From Nonomuraea sediminis (GTDB lineage: Bacteria; Actinomycetota; Actinomycetes; Streptosporangiales; Streptosporangiaceae), in contig NZ_JAHDTI010000010.1 in NCBI RefSeq assembly GCF_018531495.1, positions 62,001 through 126,000 of the forward strand: a stretch of DNA of 64,000 bases. The letters are read 5' to 3'. The notes beneath the pieces are model-generated. The model saw only the letters and a program-made list of their open reading frames with translations, had not been told where the DNA came from and did no database searches. The position numbers and the translations under genes are program-made. Positions 15,920 through 23,457 of the stretch are shown in pieces (position 1 is the first letter of the stretch; the number at the start of each line of letters is the position of its first letter).

Positions 15920-17566
15920 GTGGGTATGAGGCTGCGGGCCGGGCTGTGGTGGGTGGCGTCGGTGGTGATGCCGGTTGCCGTTGCCGTGGCGGGTAACCAG
16001 ATACTCAACGACGGCATCTGGAGCGGGCCCTGGATCGCCATCGCTCTGGGGCTGGCAGGGGCCGGTGCCGTGGTGGCGCAGCGGGCGAGCCGCCCGCCAC
16101 AGGCACCGACATCACTGGACGCGGTGGCCGCGCGGCTGGCCGGGGAGGTGCACAGGCAGTGGATGGCCGAGGCGGCCTGGCGTCGCGTTCAGCCGGTGCC
16201 TTTACAGGTGCGCTGGTCGAGCACCGGACGGCCGGTCGCGGCCGGGCGGGAGGTGGTGATCGACGACGACAGCGGCGCTAGCTGGGAGCTGCTGCCGCTG
16301 ACGGGAACGGCGGAGGAGACGATCGCCGCCTTTCGTGCCCTGCCACATCGGCAGCTGGTCGTGCTGGGCGAGCCGGGGGCGGGCAAGAGCGTGCTGGCGA
16401 TGCTGCTCACCCTGGGTCTGCTGAAGGAGGCCGCGGCGGGCGGGCCCGTACCGGTGCTGCTCCCGATCTCCTCGTGGAACCCCGCACTGGAGCCGGTCGA
16501 GGCGTTCGTGATCCGGCGCTTGGGTGAGGACTACAACTTTCTGACCGTACGGGACGGCGACGGCCCGGCCTGGGCGCGGGGGCTGGTCGAGGCGGGCAGG
16601 GTGCTGCCGGTGCTCGACGGGCTGGACGAGTTGCCGGTGGCGGCGCACGTACGGGCGGTGGAGGAGCTGGACCTGCTGGCCGCGGCGGGCCGACCGCTGG
16701 TCGTCACCTGCAGGAGTGAGGAGTACGAGCAGGCGATCAGGACCGGCGGCCTGGTGCTGTCCAGGGCGGCGGTCGTCGAGATCGAGCCGGTGGGCGTCGA
16801 GGAGGCCATCGCCTTCCTGTCCCATCCGGCCCCGTCCCGCGCCCGCTGGCAGCCGGTGTTCGAGCACCTGCGCGCGCAGCCCGCCGGGGTGCTGGCCATG
16901 GTGTTGTCCACGCCTTTCATGGTCTGGCTGGCCCGTGCCGCCTTCCAGGCCACGAGCACCGATCCCGCCCGGCTGATCGCGATGACCGATCGGAGCGAGA
17001 TCGCGGCTACGCTCATGGACGGGTTCGTCGCCGCTGAATACCGAAGCCGCCCGGCCGGGGCTCTGCGCCGCTACCGGCCGGAGCGCGCGGCGCGCTGGCT
17101 GGGGCGACTGGCCTACCAGCTGAGGGAGACCCTCCTGCGCGACTGGTGGTGGTGGCACCTGGCGGTCAATCCCAACCCCAAGTACCCCGATCTTGCCGAG
17201 ACCGGGCGGGCGATGGTGGCCATGCTCGTGGCCGGGGCGGGCCTGGTGGCGGCGGTGGGCGGTTTCGCTGGTCTGCGGGCGGCGCTGGCGGGGTGTCTGG
17301 CGATCGGGTTCGCCGCCGCCCGGACGTTCCGCCCGTTATGGCCGGACACGTACCCGCCGTACGTACGGTGGCGCTATCGCACGGCGCGGGCCGACCGCAC
17401 CCGCAGGCGAAGGCGCGCGGCCCTGTTCGGGATCGTGTTCGGCCTGGCCGCGGGGTTCGTGGCGGACGCGTGGGCGGCGGCGTTGATCGCCGTGCCCGCC
17501 GCCGCGCTGGCCACCGTCGTGTGCCGTGGGCGGCTGCGCGTACCGAACATCCCACACCTCGGCTGA
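15920..17566 (+). CDS. NACHT-domain STAND NTPase, N-terminal part (membrane-anchored; gene split by a frameshift)
   Basis: NACHT-type signal-transduction NTPase. Two hydrophobic segments (about 8-27 and 35-52) precede the NTPase, whose P-loop GEPGAGKSVL lies near residue 150 and Walker B VLPVLDGLDELP near 230. Further membrane segments lie at about 425-460 and 490-525. The frame stops at LRVPNIPHLG, but the next frame continues seamlessly with LTFRANHRNAV. One missing C in the CTCGGCTGACC stretch near 17563 explains the break (real mutation or sequence error). Such NTPases act in signalling, defence or cell death. No clear ribosome site precedes the GTG at 15920; ATG 15926 is an alternative. 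Confidence 0.8.
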   Translation: MGMRLRAGLWWVASVVMPVAVAVAGNQILNDGIWSGPWIAIALGLAGAGAVVAQRASRPPQAPTSLDAVAARLAGEVHRQWMAEAAWRRVQPVPLQVRWSSTGRPVAAGREVVIDDDSGASWELLPLTGTAEETIAAFRALPHRQLVVLGEPGAGKSVLAMLLTLGLLKEAAAGGPVPVLLPISSWNPALEPVEAFVIRRLGEDYNFLTVRDGDGPAWARGLVEAGRVLPVLDGLDELPVAAHVRAVEELDLLAAAGRPLVVTCRSEEYEQAIRTGGLVLSRAAVVEIEPVGVEEAIAFLSHPAPSRARWQPVFEHLRAQPAGVLAMVLSTPFMVWLARAAFQATSTDPARLIAMTDRSEIAATLMDGFVAAEYRSRPAGALRRYRPERAARWLGRLAYQLRETLLRDWWWWHLAVNPNPKYPDLAETGRAMVAMLVAGAGLVAAVGGFAGLRAALAGCLAIGFAAARTFRPLWPDTYPPYVRWRYRTARADRTRRRRRAALFGIVFGLAAGFVADAWAAALIAVPAAALATVVCRGRLRVPNIPHLG

Positions 17567-19350
17567 CCTTCCGCGCCAACCACCGCAACGCTGTCCTGGC
17601 CGCCACGCGGCACGCGCTGATCGGCGGCCCGGCCTTCGCGCTCGGGGCCCTGGTGACCGGCCCGCCCGGACGGGTGGCCGCCGTGTCGGGGGCCGCGGCA
17701 CTGGTGTACGCGGGCGCCGCGGCCTTCGGCGCCGGATGGTGGACCTGGACCAGGTTCCGGATCATCCACCTGTTCCTGGCGGCCCGCGGCAAGCTGCCCT
17801 GGCGGTTGTGGGCCTTCGTCGAGGACGCGCACCTGCGCCAGGTGCTGCGCCAGGCCGGATCCGCCTGGCAATTCCGGCACGCCCTGCTCCAGGACCACCT
17901 CGCCGACGCCTACTACCTCGATCACCTGGGCGGCCGCGCCAAGCTGGGAGGTCCGCGGGCCCGGCTCGAGCTGGCGCGGCTCCTGGGCGAGCGGGGCCGC
18001 ATCGACGAACTGCGCGCCCGCGCGGATCAGGGCGATGGCTTCGCCCGCAGTGCCCTGGTCGGCCTCTTGCGGGAGCAGGGCAAGATCGGCGAGGCCATGG
18101 CCATCCTGCGGGAGCAGGCCGACGCGGACAACCTGCACGCCGCCTACGGCCTGGCCTCGCTGCTGGCCGAACAAGGGCTCATGTCCGAGTTGCACGCCAG
18201 GGCCGAAGCCGGTGACCTGTTCGCGCCCCAGGAGCTGGCGAACCTGCTGGAGGCACAGGGTCGGCTGGACGAGCTGCGAGCCCTGGCCGACGCCGGCGTC
18301 GAGTACGCCGCGTCCGCGCTGGGCAGACTACTCGCCGCGACAGGGCGGCACGAGGAACTGCGCACGCGCGCCGAGGCGGGCGAAGGGGGCGCGGTCGCCG
18401 CCCTGGCGAAGGTGCTGGCGGAGCAGGGGCGGGTCGAGGAGTTGCGCGCCCTGTCCGAAGCCGGCTGGCGCATGGTCGATCGTCTGCTGGCCGACGCGCT
18501 GGCCGCGCAGGACCGCGTCGAGGAGGCCGCCGCTGTCCTGCGGGCACGCGCCGACGACGGCCATCGGGATGCAGCCGACCAGCTGATCGAGTTGCTGATC
18601 GAGCGGGGCCGGATCCAGGCGCTGATGCCGGTCCTGGCGGAGTACGCGGACCCGAGAGGCCCGGAGGCCAACATCGCGACGGCCGAGCGGATGGCCGCAC
18701 TGGGACATGTCGAAGAGGCGATCGCGTTCCTGGACGCCCGCATCGAGGCCGGTGACCAGTTGGTCGCCCTGAGCCTGGCCGGCCTGCTCGCCGCCCAGGG
18801 ACGCGTCGACGAGGCGATCGTCGTCCTGCGGACCCGTGCGCACCGCTGGAACGATGTCGCGGCGGACAGCCAGCTGACCCGCCTGCTCGCCGAGCACGGA
18901 CGCATCGAAGAGCTGCAGGCCCAGTCAGACGCGGGAAGCTGGAGCGCCACGGCCAAACTGGTCGACCTGCTGGTCGAGCAGGGACGGACCGAGGACGCGA
19001 TGGAGATCCTTCGAGGTGTCATCGCGAGGGGCGGGATCGCGCCCTTCATCTGGCAACCGGTGAACCGGCTGGTCGAGCTGCTGATCGGTGCCGGACGTCT
19101 CGATGAGGCATTGGCGCTGCTGCGCAGGCGGGCCGATGCCGACGACCCGTACGCCTCGCGGGAGCTCGCCCGGCTCCTGGGCCTGGAGGGCAATGCCGAT
19201 GAACTGCGGGCACGTGCCGCGGCGGGAGACGCGTCCGCCGCGTCCGAGCTGGCCAGGGTTCTGGACGAGCAAGGGCTGACGCATGAGTTGCGGGCGCGGG
19301 CCGACGCCGGAGACCCGTACGCGGCCCGGCGCCTGGGCCGCATGTCCTGA
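17563..19350 (+). CDS. NACHT-protein C-terminal part: membrane segment plus helical repeats (out-of-frame continuation)
   Basis: Continuation of the NACHT gene in the +1 frame, about 595 residues. It starts LTFRANHRNAVLAATRHALI, has two more hydrophobic segments, the motif WQFRHALLQDHLADAYYLDH typical of the end of NACHT winged-helix regions, then about 14 helical repeats of the type LARLLAEQGRxDELRARADA. These alternate between 28- and 36-residue TPR/SEL1-like units and probably sense a ligand or partner. As it stands this part has no good start of its own, so it is translated only if the upstream break is a sequencing error or is bypassed. Confidence 0.75.
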   Translation: MTFRANHRNAVLAATRHALIGGPAFALGALVTGPPGRVAAVSGAAALVYAGAAAFGAGWWTWTRFRIIHLFLAARGKLPWRLWAFVEDAHLRQVLRQAGSAWQFRHALLQDHLADAYYLDHLGGRAKLGGPRARLELARLLGERGRIDELRARADQGDGFARSALVGLLREQGKIGEAMAILREQADADNLHAAYGLASLLAEQGLMSELHARAEAGDLFAPQELANLLEAQGRLDELRALADAGVEYAASALGRLLAATGRHEELRTRAEAGEGGAVAALAKVLAEQGRVEELRALSEAGWRMVDRLLADALAAQDRVEEAAAVLRARADDGHRDAADQLIELLIERGRIQALMPVLAEYADPRGPEANIATAERMAALGHVEEAIAFLDARIEAGDQLVALSLAGLLAAQGRVDEAIVVLRTRAHRWNDVAADSQLTRLLAEHGRIEELQAQSDAGSWSATAKLVDLLVEQGRTEDAMEILRGVIARGGIAPFIWQPVNRLVELLIGAGRLDEALALLRRRADADDPYASRELARLLGLEGNADELRARAAAGDASAASELARVLDEQGLTHELRARADAGDPYAARRLGRMS

Positions 19351-19535
19351 GCGGAGCATTTCCTCATGTAGTCAATCAACCCGCACGAAATTCACCGCGA
19401 AAGCCCGAGGCTGGTGATCAGCGTGCTGGAGGTTCCGCAGGACTTTCCTGGACCTGTCTTGGCGGGCAACCTGATGGAAGCCGACTTCGCGGGTCTGCCC
19501 GGTCGCCGTGATACGCGAGACTAGGGACTTTGTGA

Positions 19536-19844
19536 AGTGGAACTCGCGCGACCCCTCCGGCCGATCTCTCAGCGCTCTACGCGATTCTCCCGTCGAGGGT
19601 CTCTACCGACCCTGTGTCGGACCCGGACAGCGACCTTCCCCTGACAAACCGTGAACTGGCCGTCCTCGACCTCATGACCAAGGGACTCATCTCGACGGCG
19701 ATCGCGCACCGCCTGGGCATCTCCGCCCGTACCGTCGGCAAGCACATCGAAAACATCTATCGGAAGCTCGGGACCAACGATCGTGTGAGCACCGTCCTCC
19801 GCCACCGGTCCGAATTCTCGACTGACCCGAAAATCGGAGCGTAG
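19536..19844 (+). pseudogene. LuxR-type HTH fragment
   Basis: The open frame after a stop at 19533 reads DLSALYAILPSRVST and then a LuxR/NarL DNA-binding domain (LTNRELAVLDLMTKGLISTA, ARTVGKHIENIYRKLGTNDR). The domain is complete, but the sensor part in front is missing. The preceding stretch 19372-19524 encodes LVISVLEVPQDFPGPVLAGN in another frame, perhaps an earlier piece of the same decayed gene. GTG 19614 could start a 76-residue HTH-only protein. Confidence 0.55.
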
Positions 19845-20188
19845 GACCGTAGCCGGGGATATGGCAGCGAACCCCTGCATGCTCCGATACGCATAGGTCG
19901 GCTCTGCGGCTTGTACGGACTTCGGACTGCGCCGTGACGCGCTGCGATTCGAGAGGAGGTGAGAGACCTGGTGCCGGGGAGGGTGGGAGCAGCCCTGACA
20001 AAGCCGGGATGTCTCAGTACTGCCGGATGGTGCGGGTCCGGTGAGCAGGGTGGAGAGGAGTACGCGAGGAAGCGTCCCTCAAAAGTACACCGGCTCGAAC
20101 CTGGCGGATCAGGGCCGGAGGCGGTGCGCACCTGCCAGCGCGACGCCGGACATGGTCAAGGCGCTGCCGGCTCCATCAGGTTGCGGAC

Positions 20189-20302
20189 TCAGCAGCAGCG
20201 GTTGTTGCTACTGGCGGGCGTGGCGGTTGCCACCATCACCGCACCGGCAAGACCGGCCGACATAAGAGCCGCGATAACGGCGGCGACGACACGACGACGC
20301 AT
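20189..20302 (-). CDS. 37-residue exported peptide ending in Cys-Cys (paralogue 1)
   Basis: Not a family I recognise. The product starts MRRRVVAAVIAALMSAGLAG: a basic N-terminus and hydrophobic core of a signal peptide. It continues AVMVATATPA and ends SSNNRCC. If signal peptidase cuts after ATPA, only about seven residues with a terminal Cys-Cys remain. AGGAG lies seven bases before the ATG. Two paralogues (20398-20511, 60272-60385) keep the length, signal peptide, ribosome site and CC end but differ in the residues before it (SSSSSCC, SSNSRCC), which argues for a real gene family. The gene is third in a minus-strand row after the ORF at 20569. Confidence 0.6.
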   Translation of the reverse strand: MRRRVVAAVIAALMSAGLAGAVMVATATPASSNNRCC

Positions 20303-20397
20303 GGGCCTTCTCCTTTGGGTTCGCTGGTGCCACACACTGGCAGAAACGGGTCGTGGACTTAGCCGCCTCGGGTGGCCGGCTCCATCAGGTTGCGGAC

Positions 20398-20511
20398 TCA
20401 ACAGCAGGAGGAGCTGCTACTGGCGGGCGCGGCGGTTGCCACCATCACCGCACCGGCAAGACCGGCCGACATGAGAGCCGCGAGAACGACGGCAACGACA
20501 CGACGACGCAT
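20398..20511 (-). CDS. 37-residue exported peptide ending in Cys-Cys (paralogue 2)
   Basis: Product MRRRVVAVVLAALMSAGLAG, then AVMVATAAPA and the tail SSSSSCC. It has the same AGGAGAAGGCCC-ATG start region as its paralogues at 20189 and 60272. It lies 58 bp downstream of the small exported ORF 20569-20829 and 95 bp upstream of paralogue 1 (same strand), so the three could be one transcript. Most differences from paralogue 1 are conservative in the signal peptide. Function is unknown; a tiny secreted signal, metallophore-like or membrane-active peptide are all open. Confidence 0.6.
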   Translation of the reverse strand: MRRRVVAVVLAALMSAGLAGAVMVATAAPASSSSSCC

Positions 20512-20568
20512 GGGCCTTCTCCTTCGGGTTCGCGGGCCAGTGCCCGGCCGCTGGCTCCCCGGCAGCCT

Positions 20569-20829
20569 TCAGCCGTTCATGTGTTGCATTGGTTGTGGTT
20601 TTTGAAATCCTGGAGTGACGTGTACTTGTATCCGTGACTGTCCCAGTAGTAGCCGTGGGAATACCACAATCGTCCACAGCCCCAAATGTAAACCCAGTGT
20701 TCCTGAGGCCGAAGATGTCGAGGTCCTCCCCGAGCTAACCGATGCGGCTGAGGCTGACGGATGGTTGCCGACGGCGACGGCAGCCATGAAGACGGCCGAC
20801 AGAATTAATGCTTGTGCCGCCCTGTACAT
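20569..20829 (-). CDS. Small exported protein (copy A), probably frameshifted
   Basis: The ORF starts MYRAAQALILSAVFMAAVAV, a good signal peptide, followed by a Ser/Thr-rich stretch. As annotated (86 residues) the second half is GLHLGLWTIVVFPRLLLGQS and so on. The alternative frame from about 20702 reads far more like a folded secreted protein: EHWVYIWGCGRLWYSHGYYW, then DSHGYKYTSLQDFKNHNQCN and a stop, rich in Trp, Tyr, His with two cysteines. A +1 shift near GCCTCAGGAAC would join the signal peptide to it. Base composition is lower in GC than its surroundings. Copy B at 60443 has the same layout. Confidence 0.5.
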   Translation of the reverse strand: MYRAAQALILSAVFMAAVAVGNHPSASAASVSSGRTSTSSASGTLGLHLGLWTIVVFPRLLLGQSRIQVHVTPGFQKPQPMQHMNG

Positions 20830-21029
20830 TTCCTATCTCTCTGACCATATTTTCACCTATCGCGTTCCGCCTTTTCGACCTGACTTTCAAATGAATCCCT
20901 GGCGAAGCCGCTGCCCCGACGGTCACCTGAATAGCGTCATCACATGAAAGACCAGCCAAGCAGTTCAGCAGGTTCCGAAGATTTCACAGCTTGCCCACAC
21001 GATGCTAGTCTCTTACTCGCTGATACTCA

Positions 21030-21045
21030 TCAATCGCGCGATTGA
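21030..21045. promoter_or_regulatory. Perfect 16-bp palindrome flanked by TGATAC repeats
   Basis: TCAATCGCGCGATTGA is a perfect palindrome. TGATAC occurs on both sides in the same orientation (21021-21026 and 21050-21055). It lies about 240 bp upstream of the Ser/Thr kinase gene in an otherwise featureless, less GC-rich gap (20846-21283) and is a candidate regulator site. No gene is seen in that gap. Confidence 0.45.
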
Positions 21046-21283
21046 CGACTGATACCATGGGGGTTGTATATTCACGGCTTGGTCTACCGCGGAGGTTTAC
21101 CCTTCTCGGGCTGCCCTCCTTGCCGAAGCACCTGCGAACACCTCGCCGAGCTCGTCACGCATCCGAACTGGTAACGGCACCCTGCCGCTTGCTGCGGTAG
21201 ATGGCCCGGATCGCCACGGCGAGGTACACAATCTGGACAAGCTCCGCCCGTGCGCGCCTGCCGTTCCTGATATAAGAAACCGC

Positions 21284-22321
21284 ATGACCACCACCCGCCC
21301 TCTGGGGCCCGCCGATCCCGCCCAGGTCGGGTTATACCGGCTCACCAGGCTGCTGGGCGAGGGCGGGCAGGGCGCGGTCTATCTGGGTGTCGATCCCTCC
21401 GGCGGCCAGGTGGCGATCAAGCTGCTGCACGCCAGGCTGGCCCAGGACGCCGACAACCGGCGCCGCTTCCTGCGCGAGGTAGAAGCGGCCCGCCGGGTGG
21501 GCGCGTTCGGTACGGCACGCGTGCTGGACGTCGACCTGCACGGGAACCAGCCGTACATCGTCAGCGAGTACATCCCGGGCGAGTCGCTGCAGCAGCTCAT
21601 CAGCCGCGAGGGCCCACGGGACGCGGGCGGCACGCGTCGGCTGATGCTCGCCACCGCGGCGGCGCTGAAGGCGATCCACGATGCCGGGATCGTGCACCGT
21701 GACTTCAAGCCGAGCAACGTGCTACTCGGGCCGGACGGGACGCGGGTGATCGACTTCGGCATCGCGCGGGCACTGGAGGGCACGACCATGCAGTCCAGTG
21801 CGGTGGTGGGCACGCCGCCGTACATGTCGCCCGAGCAGTTGCGTGGCGACGTGGTCGGGCCGGAGTCTGACGTGTTCTCCTGGGCGGTGACGATGGTCTT
21901 CGCGGCGACCGGGCGTCCGGCGTTCGGGCAGGACAGCATGCCTGCGGTGTTCAACCGGATCCTGCACCATCCGCCCGAGCTGGACGGGGTGCCGCCGGAG
22001 CTGCGGGGGCTGCTGGCGGCCTGCTTGGTCAAGGAGGCGAGGCAGCGGCCGACGGCGGGCGAGCTGGTTCGGCTGACCGTGGGCGACCACGTCCCACCAC
22101 CACAGCAACGCGCCCCCGCTCGCCAGGCTCCGAGCACCGCCGTGCGGAAGCCGGAGCGGCCGTTCGTGGCCGCTTTCGTCGCCCAGGCGCTCGTCACCCT
22201 GGCCATCGCAGCGGTCTTCCTCATCACCGGCCAGGGCGCGTTGACCGGCTTGGCCACCCTGGCCATGGGCGGCGCGGCCGCCCTGATCCTCCGCCTGGCC
22301 GCGCGCAACCGAAGGCGCTGA
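21284..22321 (+). CDS. Membrane Ser/Thr protein kinase
   Basis: Hanks-type (PknB-like) kinase of 345 residues. Visible motifs: glycine loop GEGGQGAVYLG (25-35), catalytic lysine in VAIKLL, HRDFKPSN active loop near 138-146, DFG near 158, and GTPPYMSPEQ (APE region). A Pro-rich linker at about 265-285 leads to two C-terminal transmembrane segments (about 290-310 and 315-335). There is no extracellular sensor domain such as PASTA. It is followed directly by a small membrane protein gene (1 bp gap). The role is signalling by phosphorylation; targets are unknown. An AfsR-type regulator, a known kind of kinase substrate, lies 7 kb upstream. Confidence 0.92.
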   Translation: MTTTRPLGPADPAQVGLYRLTRLLGEGGQGAVYLGVDPSGGQVAIKLLHARLAQDADNRRRFLREVEAARRVGAFGTARVLDVDLHGNQPYIVSEYIPGESLQQLISREGPRDAGGTRRLMLATAAALKAIHDAGIVHRDFKPSNVLLGPDGTRVIDFGIARALEGTTMQSSAVVGTPPYMSPEQLRGDVVGPESDVFSWAVTMVFAATGRPAFGQDSMPAVFNRILHHPPELDGVPPELRGLLAACLVKEARQRPTAGELVRLTVGDHVPPPQQRAPARQAPSTAVRKPERPFVAAFVAQALVTLAIAAVFLITGQGALTGLATLAMGGAAALILRLAARNRRR

Positions 22322-22322
22322 T

Positions 22323-22613
22323 GTGGAAATCAACGTGCTCATCGCCGCGCTCTTCGCCGCCGTGGTGGTTGCTCTCCTGGCCCGGCTCATCGTCGTGAAG
22401 GGACGCGGCTTCCTGTCGCGCCACCGCGTGCTCGTCGCGCTTACCTTACTGCCCCTGCAGCCGGTGCTCGGCGTCGCCGTCGGCGTGCTGCTGATCACCG
22501 GCTGGCAGTACGTCGAGGTCAACGGCCTGATCCTGGGCGTGCTCGCCTACCTCAACGGCCTGGTCGCCTTCGCGATCGTCGCCGCCATCCAGGATCTGCG
22601 CGGCCAGCGCTAG
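22323..22613 (+). CDS. Small membrane protein downstream of the kinase
   Basis: A 96-residue protein starting with GTG one base after the kinase stop, so the two are probably translationally coupled. Three hydrophobic segments are seen, at about 5-24, 38-62 and 68-90. A short basic loop (VVKGRGFLSRHRV) joins the first two. I do not recognise a family. The tight linkage suggests a membrane partner of the kinase or a remnant of a larger protein cut by the IS that follows at 22630. Confidence 0.6.
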   Translation: MEINVLIAALFAAVVVALLARLIVVKGRGFLSRHRVLVALTLLPLQPVLGVAVGVLLITGWQYVEVNGLILGVLAYLNGLVAFAIVAAIQDLRGQR

Positions 22614-22629
22614 CTCTACCGCCTGTGAG

Positions 22630-23340
22630 TGCCCGAAACTCGGCCGGCGGACAGATCTGGGGTTTGGCCTTCCCGTTCTGACGGGCATGATCGCTGTTCA
22701 TGGCGTTGCGGCTGGTTATCTGATCTTGGTTTCGGCTCGCCGGGTGGGTGGTGCTGCTGGGGCGCTCGCAGAGGTCGAAGGACACGGAGATTCTCGTCTT
22801 GCGTCGGCAGGTGGCAGGGCCTCGGCTGTCGTGGGCGGATCGTGCGGTGATCAGCGCGATGGCAGCGGCTGCTGTACCAGACGGTCGTCGGCGGTTGTTC
22901 GTGACGCCGGGCACGCTACTACGCTGGCACGCCGATCTGGGACGGCGGCGCTGGACCATCAATCGCCGCAGCCAGGGCTGGCCGCCCACCCGCACCTCCA
23001 TCCAGGCGTTGGTACTTCGTCTGGCCCGGGAGAATCCGCTGTGGGGTTACCGGCGGATCGCCGGTGAACTCGCCGCTCTGGGCTGCCGAGTGGGGCCTCC
23101 ACGGTGTGGCTCATCGTGAAGAAGGCCGGCATTGACCCGGCGCCGCGACGTGCGGGACTGACCTGGGGTGAGTTCCTGCGTGCTCAAGCTGCGGGGATCT
23201 TGGCATGCGACTTCTTCCACCGCGACACCGTGCTGTTCAAACGCCTGTATTGCCTTGTCGCCATGGAGCTGAGCACCCGCTTGGTGCACGTCACCAACCG
23301 GCTTTCGCGGGCGCTAAGCCTGCTGTCACCGCCTGGCGGC
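22630..23340 (+). mobile_element. Degenerate rve-type insertion sequence
   Basis: The left end TGCCCGAAACTCGGCC matches 1668-1683. The transposase N-terminus (ATG 22699) stops after seven codons, resumes in another frame (LGRSQRSKDTEILVLRRQVA ... LARENPLWGYRRIAGELAAL), shifts again near 23090 and continues STVWLIVKKAGIDPAPRRAG ... ACDFFHRDTVLFKRLYCLVA. The catalytic rest and right end are lost near 23340. It is the same family as 7470-8058. Confidence 0.7.
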
Positions 23341-23457
23341 ACACAATCGGGACCGCCCGTCCGGATACGTTCGGTTGCGGACAGGGTCCGATGAGTTTTG
23401 CCCCGCCAGATCGTCCGTCTCTGAGAACCAACCATCGCCAACCCCGGAAGGACCCTC

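Larger units (their letters stand above)
19968..20845 (-). repeat. Duplicated peptide-gene segment, copy A (with an internal tandem unit)
   Basis: Homologous to 60043-60712, same orientation, roughly 90 percent alike by eye. Shared text starts at GGTGCCGGGGAGGGTGGGAG and ends at ACATTTCCTATCTCT, with unrelated sequence on either side. Copy A has an extra unit of about 160 bp: 20167-20326 and 20376-20536 are two versions of the same peptide gene with its ribosome site. Confidence 0.85.

Noticed and set aside
20041..20474. Plus-strand ORFs over the duplicated peptide segment
   Set aside because: No ribosome sites and Arg/Thr-rich composition; the minus strand has AGGAG sites, signal peptides and paralogue conservation.
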